64,000 nucleotides of DNA from Streptomyces sp. NBC_00775 (GTDB lineage: Bacteria > Actinomycetota > Actinomycetes > Streptomycetales > Streptomycetaceae), in contig NZ_CP108938.1 in NCBI RefSeq assembly GCF_036347135.1, positions 7,998,001-8,062,000 of the forward strand, read 5' to 3'. Shown here piece after piece: positions 1 through 8,738 of this stretch (its first letter is position 1; each line of letters opens with the position of its first letter). The translations under genes and the position numbers were made by a program. The notes under the pieces are model-generated. The model did not search any database and was not told the origin of the DNA. It saw nothing but the letters and a program-made list of their open reading frames with translations.

Positions 1-70
1 GTCGTAGGCGCGTGGCAGGCTTGGGATCTGGCTCTTCCTTGATCGCCTAGACCTTGCCGGAGCGCTGACC

Positions 71-1657
71 GTGGATCAGTTGGCCCTGCTGTTCGTGCTG
101 CTGCTCGGGGCCGTGGTGAGCGTCCCGCTCGGAGACCGGTTCGGTCTGCCGGCGCCGGTGCTGATGACGCTCCTCGGGATCGTCCTCGCGGTGGCCGATT
201 TCGTGCCGAACGTGAGCATCCCGCCCGACCTGATCCTGCCCCTGCTGCTGCCGCCGTTGCTGTACGCGGCGGTGCGGCGCACGTCCTGGCGGCAGTTCGC
301 GGCCAACAAACGGCCGATCTTCCTGCTCGCCGTGGCGCTGGTGTTCGTCACCACCTTCGCCGTGGCCGCCGTCGCGAGCTCGATCGTGCCGGGGCTGCCG
401 ATCGCCGCCGCCGTGGCGCTCGGCGCGCTCGTGGCGCCGCCCGACCCGGTCGCCGCGACCGCCGTCGCGGGACAGCTCGGACTGCCGCGCCGGCTGGTGT
501 CGATCCTGGAGGGGGAGGGGCTCTTCAACGACGTGACGGCCATCGTGCTCTATCACGTCGCGATCGCCGCCGCCGTCAGCGGCACCTTCTCGCCCTGGGG
601 CGCCGGGCTGGACCTCGTACTGTCCGCCGTCGTCGCCGTCGCTGTCGGGCTCGCGCTCGGCTGGGCCGCGAACAAGCTGATGGACCTGCTCGGCGACGCC
701 ACGCTGCAGATCGGGATGACGCTGCTGGTGCCGTACGCCTCGTATGTCCTGGCCGAGGAGCTGCACGGGTCCGGAGTGCTCGCCGTGCTCACCACCGCAC
801 TGTTCCTGGCGGAGTACGCCACCCACGCCGACGACGTCATGACCCGGCTCGCCGGGTCGACCGTGTGGGACGTGGTGGACACGCTCGTCACCGGGGTCGC
901 CTTCGGGCTCATCGGTCTTGAGCTGCACAACGCGATCCGGACAGCGGCCGGGCGCTGGGGCGAGATGCTGGGCTGGGCCGCCGCGATCGTCGTTGTCGTC
1001 GTGCTCGTACGGCTGGTGTGGCTGCTGCCGGCGACGTGGCTGACGAAACGGCTGCACGCCAAGCGGGACTACGACGAGGAGATCCCGACGTCATGGCGGG
1101 AGACCGTGGTGATGTGGTGGTCGGGGATGCGCGGGGTCGCCTCCGTCGCCCTGGCGCTGGCGATTCCGCTGGAGATGGACGACGGTTCGCCGTTCCCCGA
1201 CCGGGACGAGATCGTGTTCATCGCGTTCGGGGTGATCATGGCGACGCTGGTGCTTCAGGGGCTCACGCTGCCGTGGTTGGTCAGGAAGCTCGGGGTGCGG
1301 GCCGACACCGACGTCGAGAAGGCCTTCGAGAAGGAGCTGGCGATCCGTGCCGCGAAGGCCGCGAAGCGGAGGCTGCGGGAGATCGAGCAGGTGGAGGAGC
1401 TGCCGGAGGAGGTGTCCGAGCAGCTGCTGCGCAGAGCCTTCGACATCGGGGTGCGGATCAGTCCCGACATGGGGGACGAGGAGCGGCGCGAGGCATCTGT
1501 GCAGCGGGCTCGACGGATGAAGCGGATGCGGCGGATTCAGGGGGAGATGATGAGCGCGGCTCGGCATGAGGTGCTGTCCGCGCGGAATGAGCCGGGGGCG
1601 GATCCGGAGATCGTGGACCGGGTGCTTCGGCATCTCGACGTGCGGAGCCTGCGGTGA
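71..1657 (+). CDS. Na+/H+ antiporter, CPA1 family
   Basis: 528 residues, GTG start. Predicted inner-membrane monovalent cation/proton exchanger for pH and sodium homeostasis. About 12 hydrophobic segments fill residues 1-405. A PPDPVAA motif lies near residue 123, and the NDVTA motif (N153-D154 in GLFNDVTAIVLY) is the paired Asn-Asp ion-binding element of CPA1 exchangers. The last ~120 residues are a charged, probably helical cytoplasmic tail (KEL..RAAKAAKRRLREIEQVEEL), the usual place for regulation. The gene stands alone, convergent with the MscS gene. Cation specificity cannot be read from sequence. Confidence 0.9.
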   Translation: MDQLALLFVLLLGAVVSVPLGDRFGLPAPVLMTLLGIVLAVADFVPNVSIPPDLILPLLLPPLLYAAVRRTSWRQFAANKRPIFLLAVALVFVTTFAVAAVASSIVPGLPIAAAVALGALVAPPDPVAATAVAGQLGLPRRLVSILEGEGLFNDVTAIVLYHVAIAAAVSGTFSPWGAGLDLVLSAVVAVAVGLALGWAANKLMDLLGDATLQIGMTLLVPYASYVLAEELHGSGVLAVLTTALFLAEYATHADDVMTRLAGSTVWDVVDTLVTGVAFGLIGLELHNAIRTAAGRWGEMLGWAAAIVVVVVLVRLVWLLPATWLTKRLHAKRDYDEEIPTSWRETVVMWWSGMRGVASVALALAIPLEMDDGSPFPDRDEIVFIAFGVIMATLVLQGLTLPWLVRKLGVRADTDVEKAFEKELAIRAAKAAKRRLREIEQVEELPEEVSEQLLRRAFDIGVRISPDMGDEERREASVQRARRMKRMRRIQGEMMSAARHEVLSARNEPGADPEIVDRVLRHLDVRSLR

Positions 1658-1759
1658 TCTCCCACCCGCGCACCGCCCGTTTCCGGTTTCGTGACGAGTG
1701 CACGTTTCCCGTGGGGGGTTTCTCGGCGGCCGGTGGTCCGTGGATCGATCTGACGGGTC

Positions 1760-2914
1760 TCAACCGCGGCCGGGGCCCGTCCGTGGTGGTTCGTGTGCGG
1801 TGTGGCCGTGATCCGGACGCGCTGCCGCCCCGTCCGCCCCGTCGGAATCGCCGCGCTCCGCACGCGAGGTACTGCCCGGCGATAGCACCGCGTCCGCCGT
1901 GTTGACGCGGGGGAGTGCGTAGGGGTGCTCCTCGGTCAGCCAGCGGATCATCCGCTCGCGGACCGTGACCCGTACCGTCCAGATGTCGTCCGGGTCCTTC
2001 GCGGTGACCAGGGCGCGTACCTGCATGGTGTTGGGCGTCGAGTCCGTGACGGCCAGGCCGAAGTTACGGCCGTCCCAGGCCGGGCACTCGCGCAGGATGT
2101 CGCGCAGCTGCTCGCGCATCGCCTCCACGGGCGCGGAGTGGTCGACGTGGAAGAAGACGATGCCGGTCATCTGGACGCTGCCGCGCGACCAGTTCTCGAA
2201 GGGCTTCGAGGTGAAGTACGAGACCGGCATGGTGATCCGGCGCTCGTCCCACGTCCGTACCGTCAGGAACGTCAGCGTGATCTCGTCGACCGTGCCCCAC
2301 TCGCCGTCCACCACGACGGTGTCGCCGAGGCGGACCATGTCGCCGAAGGCGATCTGCAACCCGGCGAAGAGGTTGGCGAGCGTGGACTGTGCGGCGACAC
2401 CGGCGACGATGCCGAGGATGCCGGCCGAGGCCAGCAGCGAGGCACCGGCGGCGCGCATCGCGGGGAAGGTGAGCAGCATCGACGCGACCGCCACCACGGC
2501 GACGATCGCGGACACCACGCGCTGGATCAGCGTCACCTGCGTGCGCACCCGGCGGACCCGCGCCGGGTCGCGGTGGGCGGTCGCGTAGCGGGTGTAGGAG
2601 GTCTCGACGACCGCCGTCGCGATGCGTACCAACAGCCACGCGAGGGACCCGATGAGGAGCAGCGTCAGGGTCCGGCCGACGCCGATCCGGTGGTCCGTCA
2701 GGAGCTTCGCCCGGTCGTAGGAGCCTCTCAGCAGGGCCGCGAACAGCACGAGCTGGAGGGGGACACGGGCGCGGCGGAGCAGGCCCCACAGCGGGGTGGC
2801 CTCGTGGTGCCGGTCGTCGGCCCGACGCAGCAGGCGGTCCACGACCCACCCGACGAGCAGCGTGAGCACGACCGAGCCACCGATGACGATCAGCGGGCGC
2901 AGTACGTTCTCCAT
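1760..2914 (-). CDS. MscS-family mechanosensitive ion channel
   Basis: 384 residues. Small-conductance mechanosensitive channel that releases solutes on hypo-osmotic shock. N-terminal hydrophobic helices (VIGGSVVLTLLVGWVVDRLL, then around residues 45-65, 75-95 and 140-165) precede the pore-lining segment rich in Gly/Ala (ASAGILGIVAGVAAQS), the hallmark of MscS TM3. The beta domain follows (FGDMVRLGDTVVVDGEWGTVDEI), then a cytoplasmic alpha/beta domain. The C-terminal ~35 residues are polar, low-complexity and probably disordered. Divergent from the hydrolase gene at 3029. Confidence 0.9.
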   Translation of the reverse strand: MENVLRPLIVIGGSVVLTLLVGWVVDRLLRRADDRHHEATPLWGLLRRARVPLQLVLFAALLRGSYDRAKLLTDHRIGVGRTLTLLLIGSLAWLLVRIATAVVETSYTRYATAHRDPARVRRVRTQVTLIQRVVSAIVAVVAVASMLLTFPAMRAAGASLLASAGILGIVAGVAAQSTLANLFAGLQIAFGDMVRLGDTVVVDGEWGTVDEITLTFLTVRTWDERRITMPVSYFTSKPFENWSRGSVQMTGIVFFHVDHSAPVEAMREQLRDILRECPAWDGRNFGLAVTDSTPNTMQVRALVTAKDPDDIWTVRVTVRERMIRWLTEEHPYALPRVNTADAVLSPGSTSRAERGDSDGADGAAARPDHGHTAHEPPRTGPGRG

Positions 2915-3028
2915 GCCTCCGACCGTATCCGGCCAGGGGCCGTCATGAACATGTGGTCCCGGCCCGAAGATCTGCTTCGGGCACGGCCGTGCGGTCCCGG
3001 CCCGGCGTTGTCAGTGCCGGCTGGCACC

Positions 3029-3607
3029 ATGGGGCTCATGAACATCATGCTCTTTCACTCGACCTACGGGCTGCGGCCCGCGGTGCGCGCGGCGGCGGAC
3101 CGGCTGCGCGCCGCGGGACACGAGGTGTGGACGCCTGACCTCTTCGAGGGGCGCACCTTCGAGACCGTGGAGGAGGGCATGACCTTCAACGAGGAGATCG
3201 GCAAGGACGAGCTGCTCAAGCGCGCGGTCCTGGCCGCCGCGCCCTACTCCGAGCGCGGTCTGGTGTACGCGGGATTCTCGCTCGGCGCCTCCATCGCGCA
3301 GACCCTGGCCCTGGGCGACGAGAAGGCCCGCGGGCTGCTGCTCCTGCACGGCACGTCGGACATCGCTCAGAACGCGTCGGTGGACGAGCTGCCGGTCCAG
3401 CTGCATGTCGCCGAGCCCGACGCGTTCGAGACGGACGACTGGCTGAGCTCCTGGTATCTGCAGATGCGGAGAACCGGTGCCGATGTGGAGATCTACCGGT
3501 ACGCCGGCGCCGGCCACCTCTACACCGACCCCGACCTGCCCGACTACGACGGCGAGGCGGCCGAGGCCACCTGGAAGGTGGCGCTCGGCTTCCTCGACAG
3601 CCTGTAG
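3029..3607 (+). CDS. dienelactone hydrolase family protein
   Basis: 192 residues from ATG 3029; ATG 3038 is an alternative three codons later. The open frame runs much further upstream, but that part lies antisense to the MscS gene and is spurious. Alpha/beta-hydrolase fold: the nucleophile elbow is GFSLGAS (Ser about residue 78), and a late His in YAGAGHLY fits the triad His. Starts directly on the first beta strand (MNIMLFHSTYG), so it is cytoplasmic with no signal peptide. Substrate unknown; the family hydrolyses lactones and esters. Confidence 0.85.
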   Translation: MGLMNIMLFHSTYGLRPAVRAAADRLRAAGHEVWTPDLFEGRTFETVEEGMTFNEEIGKDELLKRAVLAAAPYSERGLVYAGFSLGASIAQTLALGDEKARGLLLLHGTSDIAQNASVDELPVQLHVAEPDAFETDDWLSSWYLQMRRTGADVEIYRYAGAGHLYTDPDLPDYDGEAAEATWKVALGFLDSL

Positions 3608-3615
3608 AGCCGCCG

Positions 3616-3637
3616 CCGGGAGGCCAGAGCCTCCCGG
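3616..3637. terminator. hairpin between convergent genes
   Basis: Perfect 9-bp stem CCGGGAGGC / GCCTCCCGG with a 4-base loop, just after the hydrolase stop and before the end of the convergent phosphatase gene. Likely a bidirectional terminator. Confidence 0.6.
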
Positions 3638-3671
3638 AGGCGCCACTGCGGCGTCACACCGGGTCGTGGCC

Positions 3672-5351
3672 TCACACCGGGTCGTACGTCCGCTCCACCT
3701 TCTGCGTGCCGCTGCGCGTGCGGTACGAACGGACCCAGGACGAGGTCGCGTTCGGGTCCGTGCGGTCGGAGAGCACGTAGTAGTCCATCTGCGCGCGGTC
3801 GGCGGTGATGTCCAGGACGCCGTAGCCGTGGCGGTCGGTGTCGACCCAGTGGACGTGCCGGTTGGCCGCGCGGATGATCGGCGAGGCCACGGCGGAGACG
3901 GTGCCTTCCGGGACCTTGACGATGTCGTCGAGGTTGTCGGAGGTCACCGAAGTGATGACGAACTCCGTGGCGGCGGAGGCGGACAGCGGGTACGTACCGG
4001 CGTCGACCGGCACGTCGTTGGCCCAGGCCATGTGGATGTCGCCGGTCAGGAAGACCGTGTTGCGGATGGCGTTGGAGCGCAGATGCGCGAGCAGTTCGCG
4101 GCGGTCGTCCGTGTAGCCGTCCCACTGGTCGGTGTTGAGGGCGATGCCCTCCTGCGGCAGTCCGAGCAGCTTGGCGAGCGGCTTGAGCAGGTCGGCGGGG
4201 AGCGAACCCACCGAGAACGGCGAGATCATCACCGAGTTGCCGACCAGGCGCCAGCTGGTGTCGGAGGCCTTGAGCCCGGCCTTCAGCCAGTCGAGCTGGA
4301 CCCGGCCGGTGATCGTGCGGTCCGGGTCGTCGACCGAGCCGCTGGCGGTGGACGCCTGCTGCGAGCGGAAGGACCGCAGGTCGAGCAGGGAGAGGTCGGC
4401 GAGCTTGCCGAAGCGCAGCCGGCGGTAGGTGGTGCCCTCGATCGCGGGACGCACCGGCATCCACTCGAAGTAGGCCTGCTTCGCGGCGGCCTGGCGGGCC
4501 GTCCAGGTGCCCTCGGCGCCCTCGGTGTGGTTGACCGCGCCGCCCGACCAGGCGTTGTCGGCGAACTCGTGGTCGTCCCAGATCGCGACGACGGGCGCCT
4601 TGTGGTGGAGGGACTGGAGGTCCGGATCGGTCTTGTAACGGCCGTGCCGGGTGCGGTAGTCGGCGAGGGTGAGGATCTCGTTGGCAGGGGCGTGCGGCCG
4701 TACGACCGTGCCGCGCGCCGCGTACTCGCCGGACTTGTACTCGTAGATGTAGTCGCCCAGGTGCAGCCAGGCGTCCAGGTCGCCGCGCGCGGCGAGGTGG
4801 CGGTACGGGGAGAAGTAGCCGGCCTCCCAGTTGGCGCAGGAGACCACACCGAAGCGCAGACCGGTCACGGCGGCGTCGGCGGCCGGGGCGGTACGGGTGC
4901 GGGCGACGGGGGAGTCGGCACCCCCGGCGGAGAAGCGGAACCAGTAGTCGGTGGCCGGTTCCAGACCGCGGATGTCCGCCTTGACGGTGTGGTCGGAGGC
5001 CGCCGACGCGGTGGTGGAGCCCTTGGCGACGATCGTGCTGAACGCCTTGTCCTTGGCGACGGTCCAGCTGACCTCGGTGTCCGGGCCGAGCCCGGAGCCG
5101 GGTATCGCCTCGGAGGTGGGCGTCACCCGGGTCCACAGCAGGATGCCCTCGGGCAGCGGGTCACCGGAGGCGACGCCGTGCAGGAAGGCCGGTGCCTCGG
5201 TGGCGGCACGGGCGGGCAGCGCGGCCGCGAGCGGGGCGGCGAGGACGGCGGTGGCGGCCGCGGCCTTGACGACTGTACGGCGGCGCGGGGCGCGGGAGTT
5301 GACGGCGCCCGGAACGTTGTGCGGCTCGGAAGATCTGTATCGACTGGTCAC
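3672..5351 (-). CDS. phoD: Tat-exported alkaline phosphatase D
   Basis: 559 residues. Secreted phosphomono/diesterase for phosphate scavenging. The N-terminus has a twin-arginine signal: a polar region, RRRTVVKAA near residue 23, a hydrophobic Ala-rich stretch, then ALPARA as a likely cleavage site near residue 49. PhoD metallophosphoesterase motifs occur in order: [27 protein letters not shown] and [10 protein letters not shown], carrying the Asp/Cys/His/Asn ligands of the Fe/Ca centre. An N-terminal Fn3-like domain precedes the catalytic core, as in Bacillus PhoD. I did not find a convincing Pho box in the ~110 bases upstream. Confidence 0.93.
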   Translation of the reverse strand: MTSRYRSSEPHNVPGAVNSRAPRRRTVVKAAAATAVLAAPLAAALPARAATEAPAFLHGVASGDPLPEGILLWTRVTPTSEAIPGSGLGPDTEVSWTVAKDKAFSTIVAKGSTTASAASDHTVKADIRGLEPATDYWFRFSAGGADSPVARTRTAPAADAAVTGLRFGVVSCANWEAGYFSPYRHLAARGDLDAWLHLGDYIYEYKSGEYAARGTVVRPHAPANEILTLADYRTRHGRYKTDPDLQSLHHKAPVVAIWDDHEFADNAWSGGAVNHTEGAEGTWTARQAAAKQAYFEWMPVRPAIEGTTYRRLRFGKLADLSLLDLRSFRSQQASTASGSVDDPDRTITGRVQLDWLKAGLKASDTSWRLVGNSVMISPFSVGSLPADLLKPLAKLLGLPQEGIALNTDQWDGYTDDRRELLAHLRSNAIRNTVFLTGDIHMAWANDVPVDAGTYPLSASAATEFVITSVTSDNLDDIVKVPEGTVSAVASPIIRAANRHVHWVDTDRHGYGVLDITADRAQMDYYVLSDRTDPNATSSWVRSYRTRSGTQKVERTYDPV

Positions 5352-5381
5352 GGGCGATGAGGTTACCGATCAGTACAAGCC

Positions 5382-5417
5382 AAGAGCGGGCGAACTGGCA
5401 AAAGTTCGCCCGCTCTT
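5382..5417 (-). terminator. terminator of dsbA-like gene
   Basis: Perfect 15-bp stem (5382-5396 AAGAGCGGGCGAACT with 5403-5417) and a 6-base loop. It lies 45 bases after the stop of the minus-strand thioredoxin-fold gene and before phoD, so it separates the two transcripts. Confidence 0.85.
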
Positions 5418-5461
5418 CGAGAACTGGTCGCCCAACGCGCCCGTCAGGGGGTGCCGGTGGC

Positions 5462-6271
5462 TCAGGCCTTCAGCGCCGCGTCGACCGCCGTGGTGAAGGC
5501 CGCGACCGTCATGGGGGCGTTGCCGTCCGAGCCGGTCAGCGTCTTGCCGTCCATCTTGAAGGTCGGCGTGCCGGTCACACCGCTCTTGTTGAACTTCTCG
5601 GACATGGTGAGCGCCCACTTGTCGTAGGTGCCGTCCTTCACGGCCTTCTGGAACGCCGTGTTGTTCTTCAGAGCGGACACGGTGTTCGCCACCTTGATCA
5701 GGTATGCGTCGCTCTTGAACTTGTCGTCCGTCTCCTCCGGGTGGTACTTCGTCGAGTAGAGCGCGCTCTTGTACTCGAAGAAGGCCTCGGGGCTCACGTT
5801 CAGGGCGGCGCCGAGGGCGCTGAGCGCGTTCTTGGACCCCTCGCCCGCGCCGTTGTTGTCGATGAACGTGGCGCCGATGTACTGGATCTTGTACTTGCCG
5901 GCGTCGAGGTCCTTCTTCACCGTCGCGCCGACGGTCTGCTCGAACTGGGCGCAGATCGGGCAGCGCGGGTCCTCGTACTCCACGAGGGTCTTCTTGGCGG
6001 TGCTCTTGCCGACGACGACCGTCGTGCCGTTGGTGCCTGTGGTGTTGGCCGGCTTGACGAGCTTGTCGTTCTTGGCCGCCTCCCAGTAGGTCGGCTTGTT
6101 GTTCTGCACCACGGCGTAGCCGATGCCGCCGGCTATCGCGAGCACGCCGACGGCGGAGCAGGCGACGATGACCTGCCGCTTGACCTTGTCGCGCTTGGCC
6201 TGGCGCTCGCGCTCCTCGCGCAGGCGCTCACGGGCTGCCGTCTTCGCGGCCTTGCTGTTCCGCTGGCTCAT
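5462..6271 (-). CDS. DsbA-like membrane-anchored thioredoxin-fold protein
   Basis: 269 residues from ATG 6271 (MSQRNSKAAK), chosen because GGAG lies 9 bases upstream; an ATG at 6286 is also open. A very basic N-terminal cytoplasmic segment (~45 residues) is followed by one transmembrane helix (VIVACSAVGVLAIAGGIGYAVV) and an extracytoplasmic DsbA/thioredoxin_4 domain. The active site is CPIC in DPRCPICAQFE, and the cis-Pro loop is GVTGTPTFKMDG. Probably oxidises or isomerises disulfides outside the membrane. A paralogue with the same architecture lies at 37370-38146. Confidence 0.88.
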   Translation of the reverse strand: MSQRNSKAAKTAARERLREERERQAKRDKVKRQVIVACSAVGVLAIAGGIGYAVVQNNKPTYWEAAKNDKLVKPANTTGTNGTTVVVGKSTAKKTLVEYEDPRCPICAQFEQTVGATVKKDLDAGKYKIQYIGATFIDNNGAGEGSKNALSALGAALNVSPEAFFEYKSALYSTKYHPEETDDKFKSDAYLIKVANTVSALKNNTAFQKAVKDGTYDKWALTMSEKFNKSGVTGTPTFKMDGKTLTGSDGNAPMTVAAFTTAVDAALKA

Positions 6272-6365
6272 GTTGGTGATCTCCATGTGGGACGCGCACA
6301 TGCCGTACGCGGGATACGTAGGGGGGACTGCTGGTGCTCAGATGACGTCGCTCAGGCGGAGTTGC

Positions 6366-7052
6366 TCACGCGAAAGCGATCGAACACGGCGGTCCACGCC
6401 GTCCCAGGGAGTGCACGAACAGGCGCGTACGGGCGGCTGCCGCCCGGCGCGCGGTGCGCGGCAGCCGGCGGACCGGAGCGAGCCGTACGGTCACCGCGGC
6501 GACCGCGATCAGCAGCGGCCGGAAGGTGGCCGCGGCCACCGCGCGCAGCAGCTGGTCCAGGGCCCGCTCGCCGCGGCGCAGCCAGGCCGCCGCGAGGAGC
6601 CCGACGCCGACGTGCGCGCCGAGCAGCAGCCAGGCGGCGGCCGGGTCGGCGTGCGCGAGCAGGGCGGCCGCGCGGTCGGTGCTGCCGCCGGTCACGCGGG
6701 CCAGCGGGGTGCCGACAGTGCCGCCGCCGCACAGGAGGTCGAAGCCGACCGAGCGCAGCGGGCCCGCGACCGGGCCGCCCGCCCTGCCGTAACAGACGTG
6801 CTGTCCCGTGGTGAACACGGTGTCGGCGGCCAGCTCCAGCGGGATCAGCAGGGCCGCGATCCGCCCGAAGCCGCGCTCACGGCCGGCCAGCGCGTACGCG
6901 ATGACGAAGACGGCGGCGGCGATCGCGGCCACGGTGCTCAGCGGCAGCGGGACCCGGGACAGCAGCACGTGCGACGCGGTGGAGAGCGTCACGACGAAGG
7001 CCGTGAACAGCGCCGCGCGCACGGCTCTGAGCTGGGTCCCGGATATGTCCAT
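6366..7052 (-). CDS. integral membrane protein of unknown function
   Basis: 228 residues. At least five hydrophobic segments, e.g. ALFTAFVVTLSTASHVLL, LSTVAAIAAAVFVIAYALA, IAALLIPLELAADTVF, and AAWLLLGAHVGVGLLAAAWL. I do not recognise a characterised family; similar proteins are annotated only as integral membrane proteins in Streptomyces. A gap of ~95 bases separates it from the downstream thioredoxin-fold gene on the same strand, so co-transcription is possible. Function cannot be assigned. Confidence 0.75.
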   Translation of the reverse strand: MDISGTQLRAVRAALFTAFVVTLSTASHVLLSRVPLPLSTVAAIAAAVFVIAYALAGRERGFGRIAALLIPLELAADTVFTTGQHVCYGRAGGPVAGPLRSVGFDLLCGGGTVGTPLARVTGGSTDRAAALLAHADPAAAWLLLGAHVGVGLLAAAWLRRGERALDQLLRAVAAATFRPLLIAVAAVTVRLAPVRRLPRTARRAAAARTRLFVHSLGRRGPPCSIAFA

Positions 7053-7073
7053 AGCGGAGGAGAGTCTCCCACG

Positions 7074-7120
7074 CGCTCCCGTAAGAGACCCCTAAAGGGT
7101 TCCTGTGCGTTACGGGAGCG
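7074..7120 (-). terminator. hairpin downstream of DUF2252 gene
   Basis: CGCTCCCGTAA at 7074-7084 pairs perfectly with TTACGGGAGCG at 7110-7120. A smaller ACCC/GGGT pairing lies inside the loop. It follows the stop of the minus-strand DUF2252 gene and precedes the next minus-strand gene. Confidence 0.65.
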
Positions 7121-7173
7121 TTGTGGGACCGCTACCGGAGGGCCGGCAGCGCCGTACGGACGTCCGAATGTCT

Positions 7174-8502
7174 CTACAGGCCCGGGATCCGGCCATTGCG
7201 GAAGAGGTCCACGAAGATCTGGTGATCGGCACGCGCGCGTGCGCCGTAGCTGTGCGCGAAGTCCACTAGGAGGCCCGCGAAGCCGTCCTCGTCGGCCGCG
7301 ATCGCCGCGTCGATGGCCCGCTCCGTGGAGAACGGCACCAGCTCCGAGTGGCCGCTCTCGTCGTCCGCCGCCGCGTGCATCGTGGCCGTGGCCCGGCCGA
7401 GGTCCGCGACGACCGAGGCGATCTCATCCGGGTCGTCGATGTCGCCCCAGTCCAGGTCCACCGCGTACGGCGACACCTCGGCGACCAGCTGCCCGGCGCC
7501 GTCCAGCTCGGTCCAGCCCAGCCACGGGTCGGCGTGCGCCTGGAGGGCGCGCTGGGAGATCACCGTGCGGTGGCCCTCGTGCTGGAAGTACTCGCGGATC
7601 GCGGAGTCCGTGATGTGCCGGGAGACGGCCGGGGTCTGGGCCTGCTTGATGTAGATCACGACATCGTTCTCCAGGGCGTCGCTGTTGCCCTCCAGAAGGA
7701 TGTTGTACGACGGCAGACCGGCCGAGCCGATACCGATGCCGCGGCGGCCCACGACGTCCTTCACGCGGTACGAGTCCGGGCGGTCCAGGGAGGACTCCGG
7801 CAGCGTCTCCAGGTAGCCGTCGAACGCCGCGAGCACCTTGTAGCGGGTGGCCGCGTCCAGCTCGATGGAGCCGCCGCCGGGCGCGAAGCGGCGTTCGAAG
7901 TCACGGATCTCGGTCATCGAGTCGAGCAGCCCGAAGCGGGTCAGCGAGCGGGCGTCGCGCAGCGCGTCCAGGAGCGGGCCCTCGGCGGTGTCCAGGGTGA
8001 AGGGCGGCACCTCGTCGCTCTTGGCGCCGGTGGCGAGGGCGTGGATGCGCTCGCGGTACGCGCCCGCGTACACCTTGACCAGCTCGGTGATCTGCTCGTC
8101 GCTGAGCGCCTTCGCGTACCCGATGAGCGCCACGGAGGCCGCGAAGCGCTTGAGGTCCCAGGTGAAGGGGCCGACGTACGCCTCGTCGAAGTCGTTCACA
8201 TTGAAGATCAGGCGGCCCTGGGCGTCCATGTAGGTGCCGAAGTTCTCGGCGTGCAGGTCGCCGTGGATCCAGACCCGGGAGGTCCGCTCGTCGAGGTACG
8301 GTCCGCCCCGCTTTTCCTGGTCGAGGTCGTGGTAGAAGAGGCCCGCCGTGCCCCGGTAGAACGCGAAGGCGGAGGCCGCCATCTTGCGGAATTTCACGCG
8401 GAACGCGGCCGGGTCGGCGGCCAGGAGCTCGCCGAAGGCGGTGTCGAAGACGGCGAGGATCTGCTCGCCGCGTTGCTCGGCGCTGAGCTGCGGAACCGAC
8501 AT
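7174..8502 (-). CDS. DUF2252 family protein
   Basis: 442 residues from ATG 8502, preceded by AGGAGG at the right distance; the longer open frame upstream is discarded. DUF2252 proteins have a kinase-like (aminoglycoside-phosphotransferase-like) fold. Supporting motifs are VWIHGDLHAENFGT (the HGDxHxxN catalytic-loop pattern) and FNVNDFDEAYVGPFTWDLKR (the metal-binding Asp region). Substrate unknown. Divergent from dnaE, which starts 236 bases away. Cytoplasmic, with no signal peptide or TM helices. Confidence 0.85.
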   Translation of the reverse strand: MSVPQLSAEQRGEQILAVFDTAFGELLAADPAAFRVKFRKMAASAFAFYRGTAGLFYHDLDQEKRGGPYLDERTSRVWIHGDLHAENFGTYMDAQGRLIFNVNDFDEAYVGPFTWDLKRFAASVALIGYAKALSDEQITELVKVYAGAYRERIHALATGAKSDEVPPFTLDTAEGPLLDALRDARSLTRFGLLDSMTEIRDFERRFAPGGGSIELDAATRYKVLAAFDGYLETLPESSLDRPDSYRVKDVVGRRGIGIGSAGLPSYNILLEGNSDALENDVVIYIKQAQTPAVSRHITDSAIREYFQHEGHRTVISQRALQAHADPWLGWTELDGAGQLVAEVSPYAVDLDWGDIDDPDEIASVVADLGRATATMHAAADDESGHSELVPFSTERAIDAAIAADEDGFAGLLVDFAHSYGARARADHQIFVDLFRNGRIPGL

Positions 8503-8738
8503 CGCGGGGTGCCTCCTGGTGCAGGTGGTGCGGTGATTTGGCAGGACGGACACGCCGTCCCCCGGGACGGCTGGTCCGTCCACTTCCAACGGACGAAGGT
8601 ACGCGGGAGTGCCCGGGTACCCGCACGAAGGTACGGCTGATCGCCCGCAGAGTGTCAGTCCCGCGTCATAGACTTCGACGCTGTCCCCCCAGACTGTCCA
8701 CAGCCTGTCGCCGATCGTTCTTCTTGGAGGCCGAAGCC

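Noticed and set aside
3477..5360. 627-codon plus-strand frame over phoD
   Set aside because: Gly/Arg/Val-rich translation without domains, opposite a phoD gene with a Tat signal and complete active site.
5352..5461. Possible Pho box upstream of phoD
   Set aside because: No direct repeat of the GTTCACC type could be found; only the hairpin of the neighbouring gene is present.
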